Source of the DNA: Mercurialis annua | Taxonomy: Eukaryota; Streptophyta; Magnoliopsida; Malpighiales; Euphorbiaceae | DNA: 64,000 nucleotides | Direction: 5' to 3' | Assembly: GCF_937616625.2 (NCBI RefSeq) | Contig: NC_065574.1 | Span: forward strand, 55,270,052 to 55,334,051 | Shown here: one piece after another, positions 36,061 through 48,577 of the stretch | Layout: every line of letters starts with the position of its first letter | Numbering within the stretch: position 1 is the first letter of the stretch | Notes under the pieces: model-generated | The model's database searches: none | Seen by the model: only the letters and a program-made list of their open reading frames with translations | Told to the model about the DNA's origin: nothing | Translations under genes and position numbers: made by a program

Positions 36061-36506
36061 AAAGCGCATGTCATTGAGCCGATTATTAATTTACACGCCC
36101 CGATTATTAATTTATATTTCTTCAGTACTTATAACATGGTCCTAATTGTCTTTTAAACAACTTGGCTTTCTTGTATCATTATCATCTTTCGTCCTTGTAA
36201 CTTTGTGACTCCTTAAATGTAATTCATTCTTATCCATTCAACAGTGATGAAGTATCGTTATATCCTTTATTTGTCGTATCTATTATATCTTTCATCTGTT
36301 TATGTTAGTTCTGCTGTTACTGTAACTATCTTGATAATACTTTTAATATACCTTTAGAACTTCCTCTTCCCTAATCATCTTGCGAAATATTTAATATGTA
36401 TGTATGTCCTACCATGCGAAATATTTAATATGGATCACACTTGATAATTTTGCAAGGAAAACAATAGTATAAAGATATTGTTGACCAATAATGGTGCATA
36501 AATATT

Positions 36507-36754
36507 GTTAGCAAGATTTTAATAATTTGTCAAACATATAAATAAATATGTCAAATATTGATTTTAAGTGATTTGATTAGCATATGACTATAGGAGATTG
36601 ATTTATTGTAGGCGATTTACTTAGCATAATTAAATTTCATATCTCTTGTATAAATAGGAGTTTGTATTTTTATATAACCATATAATAAAAACTTAAAATC
36701 ATTATTTGACATATTTATTGACATATTTGACAAATTCTTAAAATCATGCTAACA
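36507..36754. repeat. Foldback element with about 62-bp arms
   Basis: Left arm 36507-36568 and right arm 36693-36754 are inverted copies differing at only about seven positions (GTTAGCA...GTCAAATATTGATTTTAAG). The similarity may continue about 15 bp outward. The central loop contains a TATAAATAGG. No coding potential. Confidence 0.75.
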
Positions 36755-37441
36755 AATATGAACAATACTATAAATATCATAATTACTCACTTCATTTCAT
36801 AATATTTATTGTTTTGAAAAAAATTGATCTAGAATACTTGTCACTTTAAATAGAGGTGGGGTGTTCATAAACCATCAGTTTCATTTTAAAATCCCCGGTC
36901 TACAATTTAAGAAACATTTGAACCGGTCTCAACTGCCCCTTGGGCAGTTACGCATCAGTATGAAATTGGCTTTTTTCAGTTCACGGTTTCGACCAATTCA
37001 AATAATTTAAGTTATTTTAAAAAATTAAATATAAATATGTGAAATTAAATTTAAAATAACCTATTAGTTATATTTAGAATTTATAAAATTTCAATTACTT
37101 TACTCTGACTATATATATAATAAATAATTTAAAATATACTATTTTAAAAAGAATTCGACTCAAAAACGGATCTGTCAGATTGGAACCGGAATTGACAGTT
37201 CCTATTTCTAAAAATGTTGAACCATCCCGAAACCGACTTCTCTTTGGTTTCGAGCTTGCCTGCATCTGGTTCATAATGTAACAGATTTCTTCTGGTTATA
37301 GCAGACCGGTCCATGGTTCAACCCGATCCGTAACCACCTTCAACTTTAGAATTATTGTTATTTTTTAAGTTTATCCTTATCAATAAATAATTTTATAAGA
37401 CTAAAAAGGTTAGTCAAATATAAAAATAGTATGAGCGATTT
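36755..37441. other. Intergenic DNA with degraded hAT-like relic
   Basis: From about 36850 (GGTGGGGTGTTCATAAACC) to about 37345 (GTAACCACC) GGTTT/AACCG words and loosely inverted ends suggest an old inverted-repeat element. Boundaries and duplication not found. Confidence 0.3.

Positions 37442-37502
<61 letters not shown>
37442..37502. repeat. Compound (TA)n(CA)n microsatellite
   Basis: About 44 bp of TA followed by about 16 bp of CA. Confidence 0.93.
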
Positions 37503-38269
37503 TAAACTTTTGCGAGTTTTGTCATTATATTCAAACTTTTAACCTGTTTGTTTTATCATATTTGGTACCTTTTATATCCAATTTTTTGAATCGAACCGAA
37601 ATTTTGTCAACATGTCTGCCACGTCATTACTAAATCTCGACCAATAAGCAATGTTCAATCATGAGAACTTCCCCACTGGTCACTTGAAACAAACGTATTT
37701 TTCAGTTCAATTCATTTTTAGTTTTTTTTTTAAATTGAAAGTATTTATTTCATACAACAGTTGTTTAATATTATTTTTACAACAAGCTAGCGAGCATGTG
37801 CGATATAAAATCTTCAACCTTAACGTTATTTTTACAACAAACTAGCGAGCATTTACGATAGAAAATTTTCAATTATAGCTCTTTTTTAGAATTAAATATT
37901 TAAATATAACAAACGCCTCATTGATTGGTACACGAATAATGTGGTAGAGCCGTTGCATTATTTTGATCGGTTTGGTTAACCAAATTGAATACACATCCCT
38001 AGGTTCGGCGGCCACATTCGTTTTTTTCCTTTTTCTACACAGAATCTTTCCACCATAGAGGCCGCCAATCCGTCCCTCCCGATACACAGCCACTTGCTTA
38101 TAAATATATTACTAGTAAATTTATTATTCTCACCGATTACTTTTTGTTCTTGTAGACCAAAAATCCTAATAATTGGCATTGCTGACAGGGTTACTGTGTG
38201 AGTGGTTGTCCACATCTGAAAACCACCACTCATCTCCCTCACAATTTCTTGGTGTGGAATACACTCTCA

Positions 38270-39655
38270 ATCTCAAATATATTGGTGGGTCTGTGAAAAG
38301 CACATTTCTTTTTTAATATTCTACTGTGTCCTTAGATCTAATCTCTTAGTTTTTTGCTGTTTTCTACAGATTCAATTTTCTGGGTGAGGCTCAAGTTCTT
38401 CAATCATCACTCTTTAAGTAAGTGAAATTAAAATTTTAGAGCTGCCTGCATTGTAATTTGTATTATACAACATTCTCCTTCATTGATTATTGAGTTTTTC
38501 ATTTTCTTGTGGGATGTTGTTTGTTTTTATGTAGAGCATTTGTTTTGATCATTCATAATTTTAACATTGTTCGCTAGAGCTTGATTTTAGTTTTTTAAGC
38601 TGGTTAGTAACCTTTTTTACTGCCTGATTGTAGCCTGAGATTAAGTTGTTGACACAATGTATCAATTATTAGCCTTTGTTCCGTTTTCGCTTATTGTTTT
38701 TATAGCCGGCTAACGTATCCATACCTTGGAATTAGACTGGGTTGAGCTGCACTCTTTGTCAAAAACTGCCTATTTAGATTATACATGCTGTTTTAAATGA
38801 AAATTTCCACTGAGTGTCAGCTTGTGGGTGTGTTTCATGCTTTGAGGGGATGCACATGCTATTTGCTTGTTTGATAGTCCTTGGTTATGTAGCATGGAAA
38901 CGACAAACACCAAAATTAGAAACTGAAATGGAAAACAGGAAAATTATATTTTTATAAGAATAATAGATTATCAAATTAGAGGCTTTGAGTTTCAGAAGCA
39001 TTTCCATGTAATGTAGGACTCGAGACACTGAAACGTATTACTAGAAAAGTTTTCGTGTGACATAGGTTCTGTGTTATTTCTGTATGTTGACTTACTCTAG
39101 GAATAGTTCAACAATATATTTTAGTTCCAAGAGCAGAGAAAATAATTTATGCTCCCTAAGTAAAAAGTTATAGCAATCTCTATTGATTTGCAACTAGAGA
39201 TGGTTCAACCATTAAGAATCTAAGTAAAATTCTGGAGTTCTACTAAAGCATCAAACTTGGTGGGGGAATTTCTGTGGAGTTAGGATGCTGTTGTGGGTTC
39301 TCATGGAAGTATCAAGCTTCTTCATCCAATAGTTGTACTCTATGTTGGACAGAGACCTTTTTAGTCCTACATTTCGGTGTTTTCTTCGTTTTTTTGGAAA
39401 TACTTTTAAAACTCCAGCCTCTATATTTATAACCTATTTTTGTAAAATATATTGTTTCACCGTTTTTGTTTCATACATTTCCCATTTCAGCGTTTCTATT
39501 TTTGTGCTACATGGTTGTACTAGTGTATCTACTATCTATTTAAACCTGAAAGAAGTATAATTGTATTGTAGCATTCGTTTGTATTAAATGTAAGCTAATT
39601 ATCTTTCCAATATTTTCATCAGAATTGATGAGTTAAAGTCACAATTATCTTACCA
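38270..39655 (+). other. 5' UTR with intron of the BOU-like carrier gene
   Basis: A probable leader exon ends at a consensus donor AA|GTAAGTG near 38418. An acceptor TTTTCATCAG lies at about 39621, leaving a 34-base leader before the ATG at 39656. The about 1.2-kb intron is non-coding. Splice sites chosen by eye. Confidence 0.5.
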
Positions 39656-41404
39656 ATGGGGGACGTAGCAAAAGACTTAACAGCTGGGACTTTCGGGGGA
39701 GCAGCACAGTTAGTTTGTGGACACCCCTTTGATACCATCAAGGTTAAGCTCCAGAGCCAGCCTGCACCATTACCCGGCCAGCCTCCCAAGTTTGCTGGTG
39801 CAATGGATGCTGTCAGGCAGACATTGGCTGCAGAAGGCACAAGGGGTTTATACAAAGGCATGGGAGCTCCTCTTGCCACTGTGGCGGCCTTTAATGCTGT
39901 TCTTTTCGCAGTGAGGGGACAAATGGAGGCATTGTTGAGATCTCAACCTGGTGTCCCACTTACTGTTAGCCAGCAGATTGTTTGTGGAGCCGGCGCTGGA
40001 GTCGCTGTTTCTTTTCTTGCTTGCCCAACTGAATTAATCAAATGCAGGTCAGTATTATATTGATCGTTGCAATCTTTTTCAGGCGTCGTCTAATTGTCTT
40101 TCCAATTTTTGTCTTGTTATTCATCAGCTGTTAATTCAAAAATGATACCCCTACTTTCGCAAGAACGGACTAACAGGGTCTTATGCTTTTTATTTTAATT
40201 TTATCTGTTCCTGTTTTTGTAATTAGGACTGAGAAAAATCTGAATTAAATCGTTTTTCGAACCAAAACAAACCAAGGTTTATTCTGGTTTGGTTTAAATG
40301 ATTAAAAGATATTGATTTGGATATTAATGAGTAAAAGGTTTAATTTTCACATTCAGTTATGATTTGGTGCCTACCATAGGTTAACACAAACCGAAACATT
40401 TAATTTTCAAAATACCGCGGTTTTGATGAATATCTAAATGTTTATGTATAATATACAAATTAATAAGTAGTTTAGTTATCATATGTAATTTGGGACTAAA
40501 TCTATCGTAATCAAACCAAATTACTATAAATTTTGGTTAACCGAATCAAAAAATTATATAAATATTTGGTGCATTTTTGGTTTTTATTCTATTCTTCATA
40601 GAATAATTTAATTTTAGATTTTAGTGAACCCAACCAAATTCTTCATAGAATAATCTAATTTTATATTTTAGTGAACCAAACCAAACGGTGCACACGTCTA
40701 ATTGCTATGTTTTATTTCCTAATCAGATAAATAATATCGAAGATATCTAAGTTTTTATTTGAGATTGACCAATCCGGTTGCAAACCTCACTACTGCAACA
40801 TTCAGTTGTATTAGGCTGAATAATCTTCTTGCTCAAATGATTCTCAGCGGGATATAGTTATGAATTTTCCAATTAACTCGTTTTTGTGTGTGTTGATAAC
40901 AGGTTGCAAGCACAGAGTGCATTAGCAGGTTCTGGCACAGCAGCTGTTGCAGTGAAGTATGCAGGGCCAATGGATGTAGCGAGTCATGTTCTCAAATCAG
41001 AAGGCGGTGCGAGGGGTCTTTTCAAGGGTATGGTGCCTACCTTGGCACGTGAGGTTCCCGGAAATGCTGCTCTGTTTGGGATGTATGAATTGTTGAAACA
41101 ATCCCTTGCTGGGGGGCAGGATACTTCCCAGTTGGGGAGGGGCTCTTTGATGTTGGCTGGAGGCTTGGCTGGAGCATCATTTTGGGCACTGGTATATCCT
41201 ACTGATGTCGTCAAGAGCGTTCTTCAGGTTGATGATTACAGAAATCCCAAGTTTAGTGGCTCCATCAATGCTTTTAGAACGATCTTGGCTTCCGAAGGTG
41301 TCAAAGGCTTGTACAAGGGTTTTGGACCTGCCATGGCCCGAAGTGTTCCTGCAAATGCAGCATGCTTCTTGGTGTACGAGGTTACAAGGTCGAGTTTGGG
41401 CTGA
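39656..41404 (+). CDS. BOU: Mitochondrial carnitine/acylcarnitine carrier-like protein (BOU type)
   Basis: Two coding exons, 39656-40047 and 40903-41404, joined within an Arg codon (TGC AG|G TTG), give 297 residues, the usual length for the family (about 300). Three tandem mitochondrial-carrier repeats each show the P-x-D/E-x-x-K signature: HPFDTIKVKLQ, CPTELIKCRLQ and YPTDVVKSVLQ, each followed by a GLYKG/GLFKG motif. The protein starts MGDVAKDLTAGTFGGAAQLV, matching Arabidopsis A BOUT DE SOUFFLE. Family knowledge: this inner-membrane carrier is needed for photorespiration and seedling growth, and its true substrate is debated despite the carnitine name. The 855-bp intron contains a 47-bp tandem duplication. 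The gene appears intact. Confidence 0.95.
40591..40684 (+). repeat. 47-bp tandem duplication in the BOU intron
   Basis: Two copies starting ATTCTTCATAGAATAAT at 40591 and 40638 with few differences. They lie in a GGTTTGGTT/AACCAAACC-rich transposon-like patch (about 40230-40700). Confidence 0.7.
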
Positions 41405-42877
41405 TTGATTTAGCTACTAGCAATTCATTACTATTGACTCTGAATAAATCCTCACCGTATTGCTAATCGGAAAGTCATCGTATTGTTCTTTTCACCGTAA
41501 TCTCGTTATTGGATCCTTCTGAATACTAATGTGAATGATTGAATCGAACTCTAACGGGTAACTCTTGATCACGGTAAGATTCATGATATGTTGGTGATGG
41601 AAATAGTCTTAATATTACCCATGTTGGTGCAGGACTTTTTTTAAACTTCAAATCAGTTTAAATTAGGACAAATTTGAAACAATTATATTGATAAGACATT
41701 CAAGAAAATTAGAAAACCATTCCCGAAGATCAATGAATGCATTGCCCGATTCGCGGATCTTCTTACAAAGAGAAAAAATAGGAATTAGTAAACTGTTTCA
41801 CAAAGAAATGCAGTCCTCAAACACCACATACCCTCTCCTGGATCTGTATTGCGAAGGTCTAAAATAGTCTTCATAGCATGATCCGACTCAATAACCACAT
41901 TTAATTATCGCATAAAATTAATAGTCTTTTTGTCAATTAACCAATTAATTCAAGACTATGCTTGCAAGATTTTATTTACAGCTAATGAAATTTTTTTAAG
42001 GATTTTCAGGAAATAATCATACATTGATATAAAAAAAAGGAAAAAACATGATTAATATTTAAAAAGAAGGGAACTTTTAGTAATTCATCTTACATATATA
42101 TGGTAGGATATAATCATAAACTAATACGAAAGACAGCACAAGTTTATAGTCAATAAAATACATAAAAAATGTTAATTTTGATAATTAGTCGTATATGAAG
42201 TAGGATATGATCATGCTACAATATCATACACTACAAAAGGTAAAAGAAATTATGGTTACAATATAAAAGAAGAAGAATTTTTTGATAGCTAATCTTAAAG
42301 AAACATGATAAAAATATATTAAATTTTAAGTTATATTTAAGTTTAGAATCAACTCGTAACCCATTCCTTCACAGTTTCAGGCTTGTTCGAGCCTAAACTT
42401 AACATTTTTTGAGTCGACTTTGGTTGGTCCAATTTCGGAACCAAGCCAGCCGTAGCCAGATCTAATAAAAAGTGTTTCACAGTTTAAAAATAACACAACC
42501 ATTTTAAAATTTTGTTTATAATAAATGGATGGAAAAAATACGACAATGCGAAAACCAAGCCTAACTATCCCTCAACACATGTTCATTAAAAAATTGCTAT
42601 TTCAATTATTTTGTTTGCATGTCTGTTTAATCATTTGTTAATCACATAACTTATAGTTTTACAGACTAATCCTTAATGTTACAGCCAATTAATTAATCAC
42701 GCATCTAAAACCAATTTTCTTAATCACTACTAAATAATGTTACAGCCAAGAAAATTTAAGTTAAATTAAATTAAATAAACCGTAAATTTACCAAACTAAG
42801 CAACAAAATATACAAAAATTCTCTTCACAAATAAAAAGAAGATCAAATGGAAATCATTACTAATTTATTACAGCTTC
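41405..42877. other. Intergenic DNA
   Basis: Nothing recognisable. It contains the BOU 3' UTR at the left and the RING gene promoter at the right, with no clear TATA box selected. Confidence 0.5.
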
Positions 42878-43405
42878 ATGGAAAGTTATAAACCTCAAAA
42901 TTTATTTCAATTCGCATTGGCATTTTTTCTAATCGGTGCATTTTTTCTAGTTATTATACTCTTGTTTTATGAATTATATTTATGGAGGCAAGCTAGAAAT
43001 ACTACTACTAATAATAATAATGCTAGTAATAATCTTGAATCCCCCATGGATATTTTTGAAGGACGAGTTGGAAATCATGTGCATGTAAATCACATGGAAA
43101 TATTTTTACGATTACGTGAAGAATTAGCGGGTGTACATTTGCAGACACAACAACCGCCACGGATGGGGGAGAGACGTCGGAGAGAGCGGGTTATAACGAA
43201 TCTTCCTCCGCCGATAGATTACGATAATTACAAGAAAACAGTTACTACAACTGAATGTGCCATTTGTTTGGAAGATTTTGAGAGTGGTGATTTATGCAGG
43301 CATCTTCCTCTTTGTAATCATATTTACCATTTAGGTTGTATTAATCGATGGTTGATCGAAGAACCGACATGTCCGATTTGTCGTACTTCTATTTCTAATG
43401 CATAA
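42878..43405 (+). CDS. ATL-like RING-H2 finger E3 ubiquitin ligase, membrane-anchored
   Basis: Intact single-exon 175-residue frame. Residues about 10-34 form one hydrophobic segment (FALAFFLIGAFFLVIILLF), followed by a short Asn-rich linker and a basic stretch (MGERRRRERV, about 96-105). The C-terminal RING-H2 (about 126-169) has all eight ligands: CAIC, then CNH, HIYH, HLGC and CPIC, with the Trp (INRWL) needed for E2 binding. Order and size fit the ATL class of plant E3 ligases, but the GLD motif normally between the membrane segment and RING is not present. It is therefore ATL-like rather than a clear ATL. Substrate unknown. Intronless, as usual for this group. Confidence 0.88.
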   Translation: MESYKPQNLFQFALAFFLIGAFFLVIILLFYELYLWRQARNTTTNNNNASNNLESPMDIFEGRVGNHVHVNHMEIFLRLREELAGVHLQTQQPPRMGERRRRERVITNLPPPIDYDNYKKTVTTTECAICLEDFESGDLCRHLPLCNHIYHLGCINRWLIEEPTCPICRTSISNA

Positions 43406-43599
43406 CATTCATCATGCCTAGCAAAGAAAAAAATTGTAAATACAGACTCTTAAGTTGTTTTTATGATTTAGATTGTTTTCCTATGTTTGATGTTTTTTTT
43501 GGGACCGCCACAAAGTTTTATTAATAGGCCTCATTTTTGTTTGATGTTAGTATGTTATAGTAATGTTTCTTATAAATGAAAGAGTTCTTATGTCAAATT

Positions 43600-43764
43600 T
43601 GCTGAGCAACAAATGAACTTAGAACTATAGTTGAGCTACTCAAACTCAAATAACATTCAAGTTACTCAAATTCGAATTTAAACTCAATTCGAGTTTAATA
43701 AATATAAAAATAAATATTTTTAGTGAATTTTACTTTATTTCATAATAAAATATATAATTAATGG

Positions 43765-43845
<81 letters not shown>

Positions 43846-44060
43846 TTGAAAGGTATAAAAAAAACATAATTGAAAAATAATTTTTTTATGTATAAGATTT
43901 ATTTCAATTCATTTAGACTCGCGAGCATTACGAGCCTTAGTAATTGATAACCGAGTTCGGCATAAGATAAAACTCGAGTAGTTTGAGTTCAAATTCGACT
44001 CGATTTTTTCTAGCCGATTTCGAGTAATTGTCGAGTAGTCCAACTCGTTTATATAAATAG
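43600..44060. mobile_element. Degraded inverted-repeat element around a TA tract
   Basis: Left words AACTCAAATTCGAATTTAAA and TCAATTCGAGTTT pair loosely with right words AAACTCGAGTAGTTTGAGTT and TTCGACTCG. A (TA)n run (43768-43841) sits in the middle. No target duplication found. Confidence 0.4.
43768..43841. repeat. (TA)n microsatellite, about 74 bp
   Basis: Uninterrupted TA dinucleotides. Confidence 0.95.
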
Positions 44061-44820
44061 ACAAAAAAATAGAAAATACACTTTGACATGAATTAAAAAA
44101 ATTAGTTAATTATAGTTCTTTATGATAATATTTCCAAATTGTTTTTTTTAAATAAATCATTAAAAAATTAAAATCTATAAAAACCAAAGACACTATACAA
44201 ATGTTGGCTAATATTGCCTCATAGTATTTCAAATGCATAAAATTCATACATTAAGATTATGATTTAATTAATATTGGTATGATAAGAATCTAAGAAAATT
44301 TTAATAATTTTTTGTTCAAATAACAATAGTATTCTTTTATTTTTAACAAAAAGGAGGAATTGAATGTATTACATTTGTCCTAATTTTCTTCAAAGATAAA
44401 ATTCATTATAGATGATCAAACTACAGCCATAAAATTCATATTACAAGATTAATATACGAGCTATTAAATTCAAACTCGACAATTAAACATAAAACAATTA
44501 ATACTTAAAAGAAAGTAATAGAGAAGAGATGGATTAAGCCATAATTACATTAGGTGTCATATAAATCCACAATTGTGAACGAAGTTTGGTTGAATTTTTC
44601 ATTCGAATTGATACTTTTTAATTAATATTTTTTATTATAATTTCACAAGAAATGTGATATACTTAATTAATATGAAGGTATAAATAATTATAAATTTATT
44701 ATAGTTTTTTATAATTTGATTAGACAAATAGAGCAAATCATAATTGTTAGATGCTCGTATCTAATTAGATTTGATAGACAAATTTTATTTGACGAAAAAT
44801 AAAAAAGAACAAGAAGAAAA
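44061..44820. other. AT-rich intergenic DNA
   Basis: Nothing recognisable. Confidence 0.5.
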
Positions 44821-44851
44821 TAAAATTTGATATCCCCGCCAACATTATCTC

Positions 44852-44857
44852 CACGTG
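44852..44857. promoter_or_regulatory. G-box / ABRE-like element upstream of the CPBP protease gene
   Basis: CACGTG inside TGACACGTGG (minus reading), about 305 bp before the start codon. It fits light- or ABA-responsive control of a plastid gene; function inferred. Confidence 0.4.
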
Positions 44858-45161
44858 TCATTTCCCCATTTGCTTACGTGAATTCCCTCAAAACAATACC
44901 ATATCCTACAAGAGATTACTGTAAGAATATCAGAACACTAAAGTAGGCCCCACTTCCCTCTCTCTCACGACCGTTCGATGAGCATAATCTTACATCGCAC
45001 TTTGAATATCCCACCGTTGACTTTAAAAGCCATTGTTTTGAAACAAAATAATAAAACGTTATCTGCGAGAAAACAAAAAAACAGAAGCCGGAAAACAAAA
45101 AACTGCTATGCTCCGATACGGCGGCGAACACCGAACCAGCGGCTAATTAGCGGAGCAAGCT

Positions 45162-47669
45162 ATGTTAACTCGAACTCCAACTCACGCAGCAGCAACGACG
45201 TCGTTTGGTTCTTTCTCGAGAGTCAGTGAGTTAATCCCAGTAGCTCGAAGAAGAAGAAGATTAAGCTTGTGTAATGGAGATATTAACGGAGGTCTCCAAA
45301 TTCGGTCGGCGAAAGCTTCTTCTACAGAGGGAAATGGCGGCGACGGGATTAAAGAGAGTCAAAGTAGAGCAACCGGAGGGTTCACCGGAAGCGCCATGGA
45401 AGTTACCACATTCAATCGGAGCTTTAATGAAACTGAGTTTCCTGTTTGGGAACAGATTGGCGCTGTTGTTCGACTCAGCTACGGAATAGGTTCGTTTACT
45501 TTGTCCCTGAGCGTTTTTGTTTTTTTACTTGGTTCTGTATTTTCGAAAACAGTGTTATAAACTGTTTATTTTATTTAGTCCATGTACTAACGGAGAGTGC
45601 ACCGCAGTATATTAAAACTGTTTTAATACATGGACCAAATAAATAAATAAAAACGCTTGTGGGCGAAGTAAAGAAAAAAATGGAAAGTACAGAGAGGATA
45701 GATTTTGCTACTATTTATTAAGTGATATGGAAATATGTTTGAGAAGTTAATAGTGAGATTAAATGGCGGTGTTATTTGATTATGGACAGGTATTTATGGA
45801 GCAATGGGTTTAGCAGGAAGGTTTATATGTTCGATAACAGGAATCGACAGTTCGGGAGGTTTTGATCCGAATTTGGATGCTGTTATTCAAGGACTTGGAT
45901 ATGCTTCTCCACCAATTATGGCTCTTCTCTTTATACTTGATGTATGTATATAATATTTTGACTGCTTCATAATTGTTTAATTTGATTATTGTTTTATATT
46001 TAAGGATTTGATTGATTCGGGTGGTTTTATAGGATGAGGTTGTGAAGTTATCACCTCATGCTAGAGCTATTCGAGATGTGGAAGATGAGGAATTACGGAG
46101 TTTCTTCTATGGAATGTCACCTTGGCAGGTAAACTCTTAGTAATTGGTGTAGTTTTAGTATTATGCATTGAGTTCTAACATTTTTACGAGCAATAGTAAT
46201 AGAATTTTATTTGCAGTTTATATTGATTGTTCTTGCAAGTTCTGTGGGCGAAGAGCTTTTTTATCGGGCTGCAGTTCAGGTTTTCTATCTTTCTTTTCCT
46301 AATTTTCCATGTAATTTTGAGATAAGAGAAGTTTTCTGAATTATGTAGTAAATTATTACCCTGTTCGTTGTCTTATATATTATATTTTTAGCATGAGTAT
46401 TTTTGTTTCGTCAATTTATTACGGTGCATAGTTGCTCTCAGTGTTACTTTATGAACATTGCACATTTAAGTGATGAATCTGGTCCAAAAATGTGCATACC
46501 TTTTAGACTAGTTTGCATCATGACATAATCAGTACCTAGTTCAATAGTTATTCAGTAACAATTTTGCTACAAATCTATTTAAATTATGATTCCTCTTCCT
46601 TGATAAAATTATTTTGTCTTGACGATATAGGGAGCATTATCTGATATATTTGTGAGGGGCACTGACTTAGTCACAGATGTTCGAGGAATGGCTTCTCTGG
46701 TATGTGATTTTTCGGTCATGAATCCGTTTTGTACGTAGTGATAGACTGATGAGTTTTATGTTGGAACTAAACTGTTATGTGTTTCTACAAGTTGTAGACT
46801 GGTATTCTGCCTCCATTTGTTCCGTTTGCTCAAGCATTTGCAGCTGTAATTACAGCTGCTCTAACAGGATCGTTATATTATGTGGCTGCCTCTCCAAAAG
46901 GTTGAAACTCTCAAAACCTTATGGAATTATTTGTTAATATGTCGCAATTCGATTTATTAACTGCTTACGTTTCTTTCAGATCCTGCGTATGTTGTGGCAC
47001 CAGTGTTACAATCTCAATCTGGCCGCGGTGATCTGAAGAAGCTCTTTGCAGGTGTTGTTCATGATTCCATGTCATTTTTTATTTATTTTCTTCAGTGTTC
47101 TTTCATTTTATCATAGAACATGATTCTTTTGCTCTCCTTTTCGCATTATTCTTTTTCTTGTGTTTATCGTATGAGCTACTAAAATATGATTGCCATGTTC
47201 CGATACTAAATAATAATGTTTCCTGTTATTAATTTTAAAAGAATCATTGGTCTTAATTCTTGTCTTTAACACTGCAGCATGGTATGAGAGAAGGCAAATG
47301 AAGAAGATCTACTCCCCTCTCCTAGAAGGGCTTTTAGCTCTCTATCTTGGTTTCGAGTGGATACAGGTATACTCAATTAAAACACCATTTATAGATTACA
47401 CATGGAAATTACTATCATCCCTCGAGATTACGTCAAAATTACGGTTTTTCTCTGTATATTTTATCCAACACCCAAAATTTCAAAAGACTCAAAGTAACAT
47501 ATTTTGAAATTTACAGACGGATAACATTCTTGCACCAATGATCACACATGGAATATATTCAGCTGTCGTATTGGGACATGGACTCTGGAAGATTCATGAC
47601 CATCGCAAACGACTACGCCAGAGAATCCAACAGCTTAAATATGAGGAAAAGAATTCAAAGAGGTTATGA
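45162..47669 (+). CDS. Chloroplast CPBP-family (CAAX amino-terminal protease-like) membrane protein
   Basis: Nine exons: 45162-45489, 45790-45941, 46033-46128, 46217-46279, 46631-46699, 46798-46900, 46980-47051, 47278-47366, 47517-47669; total 374 residues, all GT-AG and in frame. The first about 80 residues are Ser/Thr/Ala/Arg-rich without acid clusters (plastid transit peptide-like). Several membrane spans follow. The glutamate-arginine motif EELFYR (EExxxR, exon 4) and a later NILAPMITHG (exon 9) are the CPBP/ABI signatures for an intramembrane metalloprotease. I do not see a clear FxxxH motif between them. Family knowledge: plant members include SCO4, needed for chloroplast development; which paralogue this is cannot be told. 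It converges with the acetylornithine deacetylase gene about 900 bp downstream. Confidence 0.88.
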
Positions 47670-48577
47670 AGGAGCTACTCGTGAAGGAATACAGAAGTAG
47701 TATACTGCATGATGAGATGACATGATTGTTCGTTTGTTGCAGGTAATACATACTGTTATTTGCATAATGTAATTTGTAGAATCACAATGTATATTAATAG
47801 GCTACAGAAATTGTTATAGCAAATATAGAATTTTAGGAGAAGGTAAGTTGAGCAGAAAACTTTTACAAGGAAAAAAAAACTAGTGCTTTGTATAAATATC
47901 TATCAATGTATTCTTTGATTTGCGCTCAACCCATTCGTTCTAGAGAGAAGTTGTAGCATATGAAATGCGCTATCAAACCTAGTTAGTCGTGAAACTGTGA
48001 AGAATAGTGTTATCTTCTATGCAAGTAATTGCCAAAATAACAATGTACCGATGACAATTAGAGGTAAGCATCGGTCAGTTTGGTCACCCAACCTTAAGAC
48101 AAAAATAAAGTTGAGCTGAAGTAATTTGAAAAGGTTGGTTTGGTTCAGTTAAAATCGATCCATTACTTGTTGGAATTATTTGAAACAAAGCAGAAATTTC
48201 ATAAAATTGAAAAGCTAGTGTCGTATTAATTCAATTCATCAAGAAATCATATTAGCGAAAGCGTACCTTTCTCCATGGTATGTTTATTGATTATGGAAAT
48301 GTCAATTTGGTTCTTCAAATTCAATCTAAACTCAATTTGCTATAGTTATGCAATTCACTTCTTATATTACCTCATCTATTTTTCACCATTATTGTCAGTT
48401 ATTTCTTTATTAAAAATTTATGGATTCTCCTAAATCACAAAAAAAAAAAATTAATATCTATAATATAAAAATTAAATAAGTAGGGCCCAAGGACCCCATT
48501 TTCTACGGCATGCAACCGCGCCCCCGACTGTCGGGAGGTAAATAGACAGGATCATCCTGGCATAAGGTATCTGATGA
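47670..48577. other. Intergenic DNA between convergent genes
   Basis: Holds 3' UTRs of both genes. A GGTCAGTTTGGTCACCCAAC/GGTTGGTTTGGTTCAG patch near 48070-48150 looks like a transposon fragment. Confidence 0.45.
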
